From: Cystobacter fuscus DSM 2262
GTDB taxonomy: Bacteria > Myxococcota > Myxococcia > Myxococcales > Myxococcaceae
NCBI RefSeq assembly: GCF_000335475.2
Contig: NZ_ANAH02000017.1
Location: forward strand, 227,539-291,538
DNA: 64,000 nucleotides
Direction: 5' to 3'
Shown here: in pieces, positions 1 through 9,765 of the stretch
Layout of the letters: each line of letters begins with the position of its first letter
How positions within the stretch are numbered: the stretch's first letter is position 1
Notes under the pieces: model-generated
What the model saw: the letters and a program-made list of their open reading frames with translations, nothing else
Database searches by the model: none
What the model was told of the DNA's origin: nothing
Made by a program: the position numbers and the translations under genes

Positions 1-1284
1 GCGCACGAGGCGGACCCCGCCCGGCGTGCGGCGGACCAGAAGACGGTGGTGCTGCCCTCGTACGAGGAGGTGGTGGCCGACAAGGAGGCCTTCGCGCGCA
101 TGTCGCGCGACTTCCAGATGGAGACCAACCCCGGCAACGGGCGTCCCCTGGCGCAGCGCCACGGCAACCGCGCCGTCTACTTCAACCCGCCGGCGCTTCC
201 CCTGGAGGACGGGGCGGGCAGGGGGGACAGCGCGTCGGTGGCCATGGACGAGCTGTATGACTTGAAGTTCAACCGCGTGCCGCACCCCATGTACCGGGAG
301 CCGATTCCGGCCTACGAGACGGTGAAGCACTCGGTGGTGCTCATGCGCGGCTGCTTTGGTGGGTGCACCTTCTGCTCCATCACCGAGCACGAGGGGCGGG
401 TCATCCAGAGCCGCAGCGCGGAGAGCGTGCTGCGCGAGGTGCGGGCCCTGCGGCGCATGGGGGACTTCCGCGGAACGCTCACGGACCTGGGTGGCCCCAC
501 GGCCAACATGTACAAGCTCAAGTGCAAGAGCGAGGACATCGAGAAGCGCTGCCGCAAGCTGTCGTGCGTGCACCCGGGCGTGTGCGAGAACCTGGACACG
601 GACCACGGGCCGCTCATCGACCTGATGAAGCAGGTGCGCCAGGAGGAGGGCATCAAGCACGTCTTCATCGCGAGCGGCGTGCGCTACGACCTGGCCGAGC
701 GCTCCCCGGAGTACGTGAAGGAGCTGGCCGCGCACCACGTGGGCGGGCAGCTCTCGGTGGCGCCCGAGCACGTGTCGAAGCGGGTGCTGGAGAAGATGAA
801 GAAGCCGGGCATCGAGAGCTTCGAGCGCTTCCAGACGATGTTCGCCTGCGCGAGCGAGGAGGCGGGCAAGGAGCAGTACGACATCCCCTACTTCATCAGC
901 GGGCACCCGGGCTCGGAGCTGAAGGACATGGTGGAGTTGGCGCTGTGGCTCAAGCAGAACGGCAAGCGGCCGCGCCAGGTGCAGGACTTCATCCCCACGC
1001 CCATGTCGGTGGCCACGGCCATGTACTACTCGGGGTTGGATCCGCTGAAGATGGAGCCGGTGTACACGGCGCGGGGCCTGCGCGAGAAGAAGCTGCAGAA
1101 GGCGCTCTTGCTCTACTGGAACCCGGAGCAGTGGCCGCTGGCGCGCGAGGCGTTGATTCAAGCGGGCCGGGAGGATTTGATCGGCCGGGGACCGCACGCG
1201 CTGGTGCCGCCGGAGACGAGCACCGAGGCCTCGCGCCGCAAGCTGACCGAGGCGCGCGATCGCCAGGACCGGCGCGCCCGGTAA
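1..1284 (+). CDS. YgiQ-family radical SAM protein, 5' end outside the window
   Basis: The reading frame is already open at base 1 and ends in TAA at 1284, so the amino-terminal part lies upstream; the GTG at 46 is only an internal codon. The sequence [10 protein letters not shown], near bases 347-376, carries the CxxxCxxC cysteines that bind the 4Fe-4S cluster of radical S-adenosylmethionine enzymes. The downstream text ([35 protein letters not shown]) is characteristic of the UPF0313/YgiQ family. The reaction of this family is not established. A basic, charged tail ends the protein. The next gene is convergent. Confidence is high for the family and low for any specific function. Confidence 0.9.
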   Translation, partial: AHEADPARRAADQKTVVLPSYEEVVADKEAFARMSRDFQMETNPGNGRPLAQRHGNRAVYFNPPALPLEDGAGRGDSASVAMDELYDLKFNRVPHPMYREPIPAYETVKHSVVLMRGCFGGCTFCSITEHEGRVIQSRSAESVLREVRALRRMGDFRGTLTDLGGPTANMYKLKCKSEDIEKRCRKLSCVHPGVCENLDTDHGPLIDLMKQVRQEEGIKHVFIASGVRYDLAERSPEYVKELAAHHVGGQLSVAPEHVSKRVLEKMKKPGIESFERFQTMFACASEEAGKEQYDIPYFISGHPGSELKDMVELALWLKQNGKRPRQVQDFIPTPMSVATAMYYSGLDPLKMEPVYTARGLREKKLQKALLLYWNPEQWPLAREALIQAGREDLIGRGPHALVPPETSTEASRRKLTEARDRQDRRAR

Positions 1285-1357
1285 TCTGGCGGCGGGTTGG
1301 ATTCCCGCCGCCTCCACTTCCAGCCTGGGAGCAACATGGCGGGGGGGACCTTCCTTG

Positions 1358-1386
1358 GGGCTCCGGTGTCGGCACCACCGGAGCCC
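1358..1386. terminator. Strong hairpin between convergent genes
   Basis: GGGCTCCGGTG (1358-1368) and CACCGGAGCCC (1376-1386) form a perfect 11-bp stem with a 7-base loop. It lies midway between the converging radical SAM and subtilase genes. There is no T-run on either side, so it is at best a bidirectional, non-classical terminator. Confidence 0.4.
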
Positions 1387-1416
1387 GCCTGGGAGGTGGG
1401 TGGAGCGGGGGCTACT

Positions 1417-3732
1417 TCAGCGGGGCTCACCCACCACGATGACGCCACCGCTGACCACCAGGCCGTAGTCGGCGTCCAGAGCGGTCGTCTCCACGTGGGC
1501 GTCCTGGACGATCTCGTCGCCCAGCACCTCCACCTTCCATTTGCCGGCCACGGGGTTCTGGAGGAACACGTTCTCCACCGTGTCGATGGTGTTGGACGTC
1601 CCCCCGGGGGTGGAGAATCTGCCCGTCGTCAGGCCGTAGTTGCCCCAGTAGACGGTGCCGTTCGGGTCCGTCACGCGGAGCGACAGATCGTTGACGCGCG
1701 CCTGGGCCGCGCCGACGGTGCCCATCGGGTCGGTGAAGACGAGCGTGACGTTCAGCTCCGTCTCACCGCTCAGGACGGTGACGTCGTACGTCTTGACACC
1801 CAGCGGAGTGACGAGGTCCGTCTCGTCGATGACGCTCGTCTTCGGGGCGCGGTCGTAGAGGCGCCGGATGTCGGCGGTGCCCCAGCCCTGCTTGTAGCGG
1901 TCGATGTCCGAGTTGGAGCCGCCGGCCTGCCAGTTGTAGCGGTAGGCGTTGTTGATCATCAGCGCCTTGGCGGTGGCCATCTGCGGGCGGCTGTCGAACA
2001 CGTCCGCCTTGCCGCCAAAGCCACTCCAGACGCTCTCGTGCCACATCTGGAAGAGCAGACCGAAGTGGCCCGCCGTCTGCGGTGTGGCGGAACTGGTGCC
2101 GCCGAACTGGGTGTAGTTGGCGCTGCCGCTGCCAGTCGCCGACTGAATGGAGTCGTAGAAGTAGGACAGGTCCGGCTTGATGCGGCCGTCCGCCGCGGGC
2201 CCGATGCTGCCGGTGTAATTCCAGCGGTCATCCGCGCGGCTGGCGGTGTTCTGGTGCTGGACCGCACCCACGGAGACGATGTTCTTCGCCCATGCCTGCG
2301 GGCGTGAGTTCCGGCTGCCCGTGTTGCTCTGCGACTGCGTGCTGAGGATGGGGTGCTTGAAGAGGTAGTCGTCCACCTCGGCGGAGATGGTGGTGTAGGC
2401 GGTGCCCTGGGCGCTGCCCACGCTGGAGGTCTGGAACACGGCGCGGTAGGGCCCGGCCGGGTTGATGAGTTCCTTGTTGATGTCGTAGCGGGACTTGGTG
2501 CCGCCGAACTGGGTGGACTCGCTGTAGCGGAAGAAGATGCCCTGGCCGCTGGGAATCATGCCGCGCGCGGCCGGGTTCGCGCCCCGGGCGAAGTTGTTGC
2601 TGTAGCAGCTGCTGCCGTGGAGCGAGCCCGTGGTACCCGTGCTGTGGATGATGGGGGCGGTGGCCCACTCCTGATGCGTGGTGAGCAGCTCGGTGTCGAA
2701 GATTTCCCCGCGCACCCCCTGGCCCGTCCAGCCCTTGAGCCCCTCCAGGTAGTTGGCGCCGCCCACGTCGCGGACGATGTCCATGTCCACGCCACCGGGA
2801 CCACCCCACCGGTCGATGAACTGCACCGCGTTGGAGCGAGCCACCTGGCGCAGCTGGGCCGCGGTGAGCGTGGCCTCCACGCGCAGACCTCCCGGCTCGA
2901 TGAGCTCCACCGTGCCACCGAGCTTCCGCACCAGGGCGGCCACCTCTTCCTGCCGCCCGGCGCCGCTCTCACCCAGCATGATGGAGTAGCGCTGCGGTGC
3001 CAGCTCCGGCGCTAGCCCCATCAGGGAGTCTCGCAGCTCGCGCTCCAGCCGGTACTCGGGGTGGTAGGGCCCCACCCAGCGCACGTAGGGCAGCTCCGCT
3101 ACGCGCTTCTGCGCGTCCGCGTCCATGTCCACCACGAAGGTGTGGTCCGTGAGAAAGCGCAGCACCTTGCCGCCCTGGCGCTCGAGAGCCTCGCGGAACT
3201 CCGGCAGTGGCGTCCCGAGGAACTGCACCAGGTGCAGCGTGTTGTCCGAATCCGCGGCGAGCAGACGGGTGGCCAGCGGCTGCGTGACCTGGAGCGGGTC
3301 GAACTGCGTCGCGTCCAGACGTACCAGGTAGCTGGTATCCCTGACACGACCAATCGCCTCCGTCCCGCCGCGCGTATAGGCCGTGTAGTTCTGGCGCGCC
3401 CCGTTCGTCTGCGATTCCTGCCACGTATGCAGTTGGATGGCTGTGTCGGGAACCTGGATGGAGCGCAGCGCCAGGACAGGCCGGTTGGTGCGGTGGATCA
3501 CGAGCCCGGCCGGCGTCACGAGCGAGTAACCCCTGGCGTCACCCGCGGCGACGTCCCGCGAATCACTGACCAGCACCGCCGGAGGCAGCGAGACGCCGCG
3601 CGCGGAGGCAGGCGGCTTGTTCGCGTTGGACGGGCCCGCGATGGCGGACAGAGGCGCTACGAGGGCACAACCCACCACCATGGCCTTCAGCGGGCGCACT
3701 CCGCCCACTGGCCACGTAGACGACTTTCGCAT
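1417..3732 (-). CDS. Secreted S8 family serine peptidase (subtilase) with C-terminal P-like domain
   Basis: About 771 residues. I chose the ATG at 3732 because AAGGAG lies 9 bases upstream; the in-frame ATG at 3762 has no such site. An N-terminal hydrophobic stretch ([17 protein letters not shown]) is a signal peptide. Residues of roughly 60-290 look like a long propeptide. The catalytic region shows an Asp in GEIFDTEL, a His in SLHGSS and the nucleophile Ser in GGTSSATP, with SNTGSRNS as the likely oxyanion Asn region. The last ~140 residues ([16 protein letters not shown]) resemble the P/proprotein convertase C-terminal domain. It is probably an extracellular protease for prey or protein digestion. 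The His motif departs from the usual HGTHVAG, so the exact triad is inferred. Confidence 0.85.
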   Translation of the reverse strand: MRKSSTWPVGGVRPLKAMVVGCALVAPLSAIAGPSNANKPPASARGVSLPPAVLVSDSRDVAAGDARGYSLVTPAGLVIHRTNRPVLALRSIQVPDTAIQLHTWQESQTNGARQNYTAYTRGGTEAIGRVRDTSYLVRLDATQFDPLQVTQPLATRLLAADSDNTLHLVQFLGTPLPEFREALERQGGKVLRFLTDHTFVVDMDADAQKRVAELPYVRWVGPYHPEYRLERELRDSLMGLAPELAPQRYSIMLGESGAGRQEEVAALVRKLGGTVELIEPGGLRVEATLTAAQLRQVARSNAVQFIDRWGGPGGVDMDIVRDVGGANYLEGLKGWTGQGVRGEIFDTELLTTHQEWATAPIIHSTGTTGSLHGSSCYSNNFARGANPAARGMIPSGQGIFFRYSESTQFGGTKSRYDINKELINPAGPYRAVFQTSSVGSAQGTAYTTISAEVDDYLFKHPILSTQSQSNTGSRNSRPQAWAKNIVSVGAVQHQNTASRADDRWNYTGSIGPAADGRIKPDLSYFYDSIQSATGSGSANYTQFGGTSSATPQTAGHFGLLFQMWHESVWSGFGGKADVFDSRPQMATAKALMINNAYRYNWQAGGSNSDIDRYKQGWGTADIRRLYDRAPKTSVIDETDLVTPLGVKTYDVTVLSGETELNVTLVFTDPMGTVGAAQARVNDLSLRVTDPNGTVYWGNYGLTTGRFSTPGGTSNTIDTVENVFLQNPVAGKWKVEVLGDEIVQDAHVETTALDADYGLVVSGGVIVVGEPR

Positions 3733-3935
3733 GTATCGGTGCTCCTTGATGTTGAGTGCCACCGCGCGTCCGTCGACGACGCGCCGCCCCCTGCCGCACC
3801 CGTGACACCGGCAACCGCTACCGTCGAGCCAGTGCTCGCGTGCAGCCCGTCGCTTTCTTCGTGCTACCGCACACCTTGATACCGGAAGCGTCTAGAAATC
3901 CAGAGGAAAGCGGGAAGGATCTCTAAGGCAGGCGT

Positions 3936-3955
3936 TGTCGGTTTGTCAACCGACA
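3936..3955. promoter_or_regulatory. Perfect palindrome, possible operator upstream of the subtilase
   Basis: TGTCGGTT and AACCGACA form a perfect 8-bp inverted repeat around a 4-base centre. It sits in a relatively AT-rich patch about 200 bases upstream of the subtilase start. An operator role is only inferred; no promoter elements could be assigned. Confidence 0.25.
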
Positions 3956-4259
3956 CAACCTTGTTTCATTCGGAGCGTGGTTTTCTTCCCGACCCTGCCA
4001 TGTCCTCTCAACTCCTCCCACGGGCATGGTGGGGAACCCGTGGTCGCCGTGACGGAGCCGTGAGACGCCTCTAGCTTTAACGGATTCTTGGAAAATTCTA
4101 TGGCCGCGAACAGGGGGACCTCGATCCTCCGGTACTTCTCGAGGCGGCCTGGCTAGCACACCCGGCCCCACCGCCCGCACGAAGGGGCCATCCACGGGTT
4201 GCATGCCGTCCCATCCCTCGTTCCTGTTCGTGGAGTGCAACGGTGAGCGCTCGTTCCCT

Positions 4260-4314
4260 CTTTCGGGTGAATCATTGCATGTGCTTTCGGGTGATTCCCG
4301 CCAATGTCTGACGC
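4260..4314 (+). promoter_or_regulatory. Paired CTTTCGGGTGA repeat and CTGACGC promoter block, copy 1
   Basis: CTTTCGGGTGA occurs at 4260-4270 and again at 4284-4294, and CTGACGC follows at 4308-4314, so the three elements start exactly 24 bases apart. The same arrangement with the same spacing precedes the isochorismatase operon at 9668-9722. The block lies 63 bases upstream of the hydrolase ATG. I read it as activator half-sites plus a core promoter; which element contacts RNA polymerase is unknown. Confidence 0.6.
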
Positions 4315-4376
4315 GCTACTGGTGCGAGTGGACCGGACGTCTCTGGCCTTGAACCAAGGGCACCACCAAGGAAGAC

Positions 4377-5255
4377 ATGATGAGCACCTTCACCACCGCC
4401 GATGGATGCGAACTGGACTACCACCTCGCGGGCTCGAGTTCGAGCGAGCGCACCTTGGTATTGCTGCACGGCTGGTCACAGTCGCGCGCGATGTTCGATC
4501 GGGTGATTCCCATGCTCGCCAGGAACTACCGTGTCGTCAGCTACGACCAGCGTGGCCATGGGGAATCCGGCCACCCCACGCACGGCGCTCGCATCGCCCG
4601 GCTCGCGCGTGATCTCGACGAACTGCTGACGCACCTGGGGATCGAGCGGGCGGACTTCGCGGGTCACTCCATGGGGGCGTCGGTGCTGTGGAGCTACCTG
4701 GATCTGTTCGGCTCCGCGAAGGTGAGTTCACTCGTCATCATCGACCAGCCCAGTGCCTGCACGGTTCTCCCCTGGTTGAACGAGGCCGAGGCGACCGAAG
4801 TGGGTGCCATCTTGGATTTCCCCGGTGCCGAGGCCTTCTGCAAGGGCGTCTTCGGTCCCGACGCGGCGGCCGTGCGGCGCGACTTCCTCGTCTCCATGCT
4901 CACCAAACAGCTCTCCAGCGAGGACCTGGCGTGGCTCTACCAGGAGAACCTCAAGCTCGAGGGTGGCTTCGGTTCACGGCTGCTGCTGGACCACATCATG
5001 CAGGACTGGCGCGACGTGCTGCCACGCATCGACGTGCCGACGCTGGTGATGGCCGGCGAGGTCAGCCATGTCAATCCGGCCTCGCAGAAGTGGAGCGCCG
5101 AGCGAATCCCCGGCGCCCAGCTGCGGATCTTCACCGCCGAGGAGGGGGGGGCGCACTTCCCGTTCTTCGAGCGGCCGGAGCCCTTCGCGGCCGCCTTGCG
5201 CTCCTTCCTCGACGCCCAGCCAGTGCCACGTGCCCGGGCAGGCGCCGCCTCCTGA
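4377..5255 (+). CDS. Alpha/beta-fold hydrolase
   Basis: 292 residues, with no signal peptide, so probably cytoplasmic. HGWS at 31-34 gives the oxyanion-hole region, GHSMG places the nucleophile at Ser98, and His260 in GGAHFP is the likely catalytic histidine. This is the arrangement of the haloperoxidase/esterase branch of the family; the substrate cannot be read from the sequence. Two ATGs stand in tandem (4377 and 4380) behind AAGGAAG. The gene is alone on its strand, behind the repeat promoter block that also precedes the isochorismatase operon, which suggests shared control with that catabolic-looking cluster. The next gene is convergent after 25 bases. Confidence 0.85.
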   Translation: MMSTFTTADGCELDYHLAGSSSSERTLVLLHGWSQSRAMFDRVIPMLARNYRVVSYDQRGHGESGHPTHGARIARLARDLDELLTHLGIERADFAGHSMGASVLWSYLDLFGSAKVSSLVIIDQPSACTVLPWLNEAEATEVGAILDFPGAEAFCKGVFGPDAAAVRRDFLVSMLTKQLSSEDLAWLYQENLKLEGGFGSRLLLDHIMQDWRDVLPRIDVPTLVMAGEVSHVNPASQKWSAERIPGAQLRIFTAEEGGAHFPFFERPEPFAAALRSFLDAQPVPRARAGAAS

Positions 5256-5280
5256 CGTATCCGCCTCGGCGCGCGCGCCG

Positions 5281-8200
5281 CTATCGCCCTCGTCCCAGGC
5301 GGGCGGCATCCTTCAGCCTGCTCCACCAGGCCGCTTTCGGCCGCCGCCGATAGACGATCGCGGCCGGGACCTTCAATTCCACTTCCGTGCCGGCATCGGT
5401 CCGGCTCCACACTTGGAGTGTGGCCCCGATCCTCGCTGCCCGTTCGTGCATCCCCGCGATGCCCCAGTGCCCAGGACGGCCGCCCATCTCGAGAATCTCC
5501 GGGGCCACGCCCGCGCCGTCGTCCCGGAGCCGCACACGCAACTCGTCGGAGTCGTAGTGGAACTCTGCTTCCACGGCCGTGCCCCCGGAGTGCTGGAACG
5601 CGTTGATCAATGCCTCTCGGCCGATCAAGAAGAGTTCCACCTGCACGGTGGCGTTCAACTCTCGCGGCACACCTTCCACGAGCAGACGGAACGACATGGG
5701 GAAGTTCTCCGCCAACTCTTCCCCGACCTGCGCGAGCGCGTCCGACAGGTCGCGACCCTCGTGGGCGGACGAGCGCAGATCCATCACCCGGTCGCGGCCC
5801 TCGGCCAGTACCTCGTCCGCGCGGTCCAGGGCCTTCTCCATCGCCTGCCGCGCCGGCTCGTGCTCGGGGAGCTGCTCGGCGACGGCCTGCAACCGGAGCA
5901 CCAGCCCCTGCACGCTCTGCAGGAGGGTGTCATGCAGTTCCCGGGCGATCCGCTCGCGCTCCGCGTGTCGCTCCTCCAGACGGCCACGCATCTTCGCGGT
6001 CAGTTGGCGCAGACGCAGCAGATACAGCAGCCAGAGCAGCAGCAGTCCGGCCGCCACGCACAGCGTGCGGAACCACCAGGACTGGTGGACCGCGGGCGGA
6101 ATGACGAGCTCGAGGCTCGCGCCGCGCTCGTTCCACACGCCGTCGTTGTTCGATGCGATCACGTGGAAGCGGTACCGCCCCGGCGCCAGGTTGCCATAAT
6201 AGGCGGTGCGCCGCGTACCGACGTCCCGCCAGTGCTCGTCCACGCCTTCCATGCGGTAGCGGAAGCTCACGCGCTCGGGAATGGACAGGCTGAGCGCGGC
6301 ATAGTCGATTTCCAGGTTGGCGGGATGGATCGGAAGCGTCACGTCCGATGTCGGCGCGTACCGGCGGTCATCGGCCTTCACGGAGAGGATGGATACCGGT
6401 GGAGGCAACGGATTGCGGGCGATCCGCTCGGGATCGATCCAGACCACACCGTTGCTGGTGGCGAACCATAGGCGCCCGTCGTCGCCCGCGACCGCCGTGG
6501 GCAGCGGACGCAGCAGCGTTGGCCTGGCCGGAAGCCCGTCGAGGAAGTCGAACAGCTCGTAGCGCACGCGATGGCCGGGATCGCCTACCGCGCGCCGGAC
6601 CTCCCCCGCCGGGATGTGAAAGACCCCCGGCACGGAATGCACCCACAGGCTGCCATCGGGGCGCTCGATGATGCCGCTCACGCTGCGGAACGATTCGTCA
6701 CCGTCGGCGACGAGTGGACGAAAGCGCTCGCCGTCATGGAAGGCCAGTCCGAACTGGCCGCCGACCCACACATACTGGCGTCCGGCGGCCAGGGCGGCGA
6801 CGACCCCCAGCCTGAGCCCGTCATCCTCGGTGAACCGACGGACCTCTTCGCCGTCGACCCGCGTGATGATGCCCCGCTGATGGCCCAGCCATACCCGCCC
6901 GCGACCATCGGTCATCGCGCTGTGGATGCTCTCACCGTCCAAGTCACCCAGCCGTTCCTCCACCGAGCGCCAATGGCCATCCCTCCACTGCCTCAGTCCA
7001 CCGGTCGTCAGGGACACCCAGAGCGTGCCATGACGATCGCGAGTCATGGCCTGCACCTGCGCGAGCGGATCCGGCAGTGGCGTGACGTGACTCGGGCCGC
7101 CGTCCTTCACCCGCCACAGGCCGTTGTCCGCTCCCAGCCAGACCACGCCCTCTTCGTCGCGGTAGGCGGAGCGGACCGGGGAACCGAGCTGCTCGAACGA
7201 GACCTCGCCGTCGCGCAAGCGCATCAGCGGACGGTTGCTGGTACCCGCCCAGATCTCGCCGGCACTTCCCGCGACCAGGGCGAAATCGTGCGAACCGCGC
7301 GGGAACTCCGCCAGCACCATCGAGCTGGTGCGGAAGCGATCGAGCCCGCCGCTGGTGCCCATCCAGACATTGCCCTCGCGATCCTCGATCACTGGCCACG
7401 CGTAATCCGCGCTCAGGCCGTCCTGCTCGGTGAACGACTCCACCGCCCCACCCACCGCCGCCGCGTCGCCGGCCGACAATCGTTCGGGATGGGGGATTCG
7501 GCGGACCCCATCACCCAGGGTGGTGAGCCACAGGCTCCCGTCGCGGGCGAACAGCATGCCCGCCGACTCCACATGCAGGGTGGGTGGATTCTCTGTCTGT
7601 CCATGGCCGGGCACCGGAATCGGCCGCACGTCACCGCCCGATTCCGTCATCCAGATCCTTCCATCCGGCGCTTGCCTCAACTGGAGCACCCACCCCACGT
7701 TGGCGCCCGTGGGAACGAACCTGTGCGCGCCGCGCGGCAGATACAACAGGGTCTTCTCGGTGGCGGCCCACAGCGTGCCGTCCCGGTCCACGAACAGGTA
7801 CCGGGACTTGCTGCCCGGGTACCCCCAGGATTCTCCGACCTGTTCCCAGCGCGTGCCGGACAGACGGAACAGTCCTCCACGCGTTTCGGAGGCCCAGACG
7901 TTGCCGTCCCCATCCGTGGCGAAGGCGGAAACCGACCTGGTCGGTGCGCCCTCGGTGCCACGATACCGGGTCAATCGTCCCTCTTTCAGGAACGCGACGC
8001 CGCCGAGCTGGAAGCCGATCCACAGCCCACCGCCGGGCGGGGCGTACAAGGTCTGGATGCTGGAGAAGGGATCTCCCGAGGGTGGCTCGAACCGCTCGAA
8101 GCGGATGCCCTCGAACCGGTACAACGAAGCGGCCGCGGCGAGCCACAGATACCCGTCTTCCGTCTGGGCGATCGCGGAGATCTGGCCGGGAACTCCTTCC

Positions 8201-8355
8201 TTGATCGTCCACCGGGTGTGGTGGAACTGCGAGAGGCGTCGGTCCTGACTGAACGCCCGCGCCGTGTCCGCCAAGAACGGAAGCACCGCGACGAGCCCGA
8301 GGAACAGCGCCTGCTGCCAGAACCTGATGGCTCCCCTGCGCCTCGTCCCCACCAT
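5281..8355 (-). CDS. Sensor histidine kinase with two seven-bladed propellers and Y_Y_Y domain (HisKA_3 type)
   Basis: 1,024 residues from the ATG at 8355, chosen because GAGGTGTAGGA precedes it; the frame also extends to a TTG at 8373. After a signal peptide or anchor (LFLGLVAVLPFLADTARA) come 14 repeats of the DGxLW type, enough for two seven-bladed propellers, then a Y_Y_Y domain (GNLAPGRYRFHV) and one membrane helix (LCVAAGLLLLWLLYLL). The cytoplasmic part has the HisKA_3 phosphoacceptor motif IARELHDTLLQ and an ATPase domain (EALINAFQHSGG, DDGAGV). This is the layout of periplasmic glycan or metabolite sensors, but split from its DNA-binding partner. It follows its response regulator after 51 bases, so both are probably one operon. 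The ligand is unknown. Confidence 0.9.
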   Translation of the reverse strand: MVGTRRRGAIRFWQQALFLGLVAVLPFLADTARAFSQDRRLSQFHHTRWTIKEGVPGQISAIAQTEDGYLWLAAAASLYRFEGIRFERFEPPSGDPFSSIQTLYAPPGGGLWIGFQLGGVAFLKEGRLTRYRGTEGAPTRSVSAFATDGDGNVWASETRGGLFRLSGTRWEQVGESWGYPGSKSRYLFVDRDGTLWAATEKTLLYLPRGAHRFVPTGANVGWVLQLRQAPDGRIWMTESGGDVRPIPVPGHGQTENPPTLHVESAGMLFARDGSLWLTTLGDGVRRIPHPERLSAGDAAAVGGAVESFTEQDGLSADYAWPVIEDREGNVWMGTSGGLDRFRTSSMVLAEFPRGSHDFALVAGSAGEIWAGTSNRPLMRLRDGEVSFEQLGSPVRSAYRDEEGVVWLGADNGLWRVKDGGPSHVTPLPDPLAQVQAMTRDRHGTLWVSLTTGGLRQWRDGHWRSVEERLGDLDGESIHSAMTDGRGRVWLGHQRGIITRVDGEEVRRFTEDDGLRLGVVAALAAGRQYVWVGGQFGLAFHDGERFRPLVADGDESFRSVSGIIERPDGSLWVHSVPGVFHIPAGEVRRAVGDPGHRVRYELFDFLDGLPARPTLLRPLPTAVAGDDGRLWFATSNGVVWIDPERIARNPLPPPVSILSVKADDRRYAPTSDVTLPIHPANLEIDYAALSLSIPERVSFRYRMEGVDEHWRDVGTRRTAYYGNLAPGRYRFHVIASNNDGVWNERGASLELVIPPAVHQSWWFRTLCVAAGLLLLWLLYLLRLRQLTAKMRGRLEERHAERERIARELHDTLLQSVQGLVLRLQAVAEQLPEHEPARQAMEKALDRADEVLAEGRDRVMDLRSSAHEGRDLSDALAQVGEELAENFPMSFRLLVEGVPRELNATVQVELFLIGREALINAFQHSGGTAVEAEFHYDSDELRVRLRDDGAGVAPEILEMGGRPGHWGIAGMHERAARIGATLQVWSRTDAGTEVELKVPAAIVYRRRPKAAWWSRLKDAARLGRGR

Positions 8356-8406
8356 CGGTATCCTACACCTCAACGGATACGAGCCGCCGCCGCCGCGCGG
8401 CCATGC

Positions 8407-9039
8407 TCAGATATCGATGATTCCCCGCTTCAGCGCAACGACCACCGCATGCGTCCTGTCCTTGGCACCGAGCTTGGTCAGGACGTTCTTCATGTGGGTC
8501 TTGACCGTCTCCTCGGAGATGCCCATCCGGGCGGCGACTTCCTTGTTGGCGCTGCCGCTGGCAACGAGGCGCAGGACATCACATTCCCGTGCCGTCAATT
8601 CGTCGTCCGCCACGTGCTCGGCCATCTCGGTGGCGATGTCCGCGGCGATGCGGCGCCGTCCCGCATGCACGCTGCGGATGGTGTCCACCAGCTCCTTGCG
8701 CAACATGCTCTTGAGCAGATATCCGGATGCGCCAGCCTTGATGGCGCGCAACGCCTGCATGTCGCCCTTGTAGGTCGTCAGGACGATGATTTTCGCGGTG
8801 GGGAACTCGGTGCGGATCGCCGTGATCGCATCGATGCCATTCATCGTGGGCATCTGCACGTCCATCAGCGTGATGTCTGGCAGATGGTTGCGGAAGGCTT
8901 GCAGGGCCTGCTCTCCATTCTCCGCCTCGGCGACCAGCATCATGTCCGATTGTCCGGCGATCATGCTGCTGAGCCCCTCGCGCAGCAGCGGATGGTCGTC
9001 GACAATCAGGATGCGAATGGGCGGGTTCGTGGAGCTCAT
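8407..9039 (-). CDS. NarL/LuxR-family response regulator
   Basis: 210 residues. The receiver domain has the acidic pair D14-D15 and the phosphoacceptor Asp60 in LMDVQMP. The last ~65 residues are a LuxR-type helix-turn-helix (LTARECDVLRLVASG, ISEETVKTHMKNVLTKL). The ATG at 9039 is preceded by GGAGGG. The gene lies immediately upstream of the double-propeller kinase on the same strand, the usual pairing of HisKA_3 kinases with NarL regulators. It is flanked by two promoters that share the CTTTCGGGTG block, so it is the obvious candidate to bind those repeats; this is inference. Confidence 0.92.
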   Translation of the reverse strand: MSSTNPPIRILIVDDHPLLREGLSSMIAGQSDMMLVAEAENGEQALQAFRNHLPDITLMDVQMPTMNGIDAITAIRTEFPTAKIIVLTTYKGDMQALRAIKAGASGYLLKSMLRKELVDTIRSVHAGRRRIAADIATEMAEHVADDELTARECDVLRLVASGSANKEVAARMGISEETVKTHMKNVLTKLGAKDRTHAVVVALKRGIIDI

Positions 9040-9271
9040 CGCTCAGTGCCCTCCGCCGGGCGACCGGCGCGGTCCATGCCGCCCCGCGAGGCCGTTCCAC
9101 CTGGAATCATCGCTCTTCGTCGTGGAAGCATCGGCTTCGTCCTGTTGGGGTCGACCAGCGAACGACCGCTGGATACCCGTCATCGCCCTCGTTGGAATCC
9201 CCCGAAATGGGGAGGCTGGGCTCCCTTATCTCAGATACAATCGCGCTGCACCAGGGGGGTAATATGGACCG

Positions 9272-9643
9272 GTGCAACGCCTCTTCTCCATGTTTCCCGA
9301 AGGTGGCCCCGGGGTCGGACTGCTGTTGCTGCGCCTGTCGGTCGCCCTGTCACTGCTGCTCCTCCCCTCCGGCGGACCGCTGATGCATGCGATGCTCGCG
9401 CTCCTGGTCATCGGACTCTGCCTGGGAGTCCTGACACCTACTCTCGCGGTCGCATGCGTCCTGTTCTCTTTCTACGACTTCATGATCATGGGCGGTGCGA
9501 CCCTACCTGAAGCGGGTATCAGGCTGCTCGCCGCGGGTGCACTGGCGCTCCTCGGACCCGGTGCTCACTCGGTGGATGCGTGGTTGTTCGGAAGACGCGT
9601 TGTCACCCTGCCGCCGCGCAAGAAGACCCGCGTTGATGAATAG
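9272..9643 (+). CDS. Small four-helix membrane protein, DoxX-like
   Basis: 123 residues from a GTG start with GGGGGG about 12 bases upstream. The sequence has about four hydrophobic segments (LLLLRLSVALSLLLL, MLALLVIGLCLGVL, VACVLFSFYDFMIM, LLAAGALALLG) and ends in a basic tail (GRRVVTLPPRKKTR). The length, the first-helix pattern and the AGIRLLAAGALALL stretch recall the DoxX/SURF4-like family, but the match is weak. It is divergent from the response regulator and 122 bases upstream of the isochorismatase operon. An alternative start is the ATG at 9290. Confidence 0.6.
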   Translation: MQRLFSMFPEGGPGVGLLLLRLSVALSLLLLPSGGPLMHAMLALLVIGLCLGVLTPTLAVACVLFSFYDFMIMGGATLPEAGIRLLAAGALALLGPGAHSVDAWLFGRRVVTLPPRKKTRVDE

Positions 9644-9667
9644 CGAGCCGGTGGGCGTTCGCTCCCC

Positions 9668-9722
9668 CTTTCGGGTGACCCGCGTCTTGCGCTTTCGGGT
9701 GTTTTTTCTCGAAGCCTGACGC
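9668..9722 (+). promoter_or_regulatory. Paired CTTTCGGGTG repeat and CTGACGC promoter block, copy 2
   Basis: CTTTCGGGTGA at 9668-9678, CTTTCGGGTG at 9692-9701 and CTGACGC at 9716-9722 again start 24 bases apart, identical in spacing to the copy at 4260-4314. The spacers between the elements differ in sequence, so conservation is confined to the elements themselves. The block lies 43 bases upstream of the isochorismatase-like gene and presumably drives the whole operon. Confidence 0.6.
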
Positions 9723-9765
9723 TCTAGTCTGTTTTGCATAACCCAACCCGAAGAGGAACGATCCC

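Larger units (their letters stand above)
3733..4376. other. Gene-free divergent intergenic region
   Basis: This 644-base stretch separates the subtilase from the alpha/beta hydrolase. I find no convincing coding frame in it. It holds a 20-base palindrome near 3936 and the repeat promoter block at 4260-4314, described separately. Confidence 0.6.

Noticed and set aside
6571..9510. A plus-strand open frame of nearly 1,000 codons
   Set aside because: It runs antisense to the propeller kinase and response regulator. It lacks any family motif.
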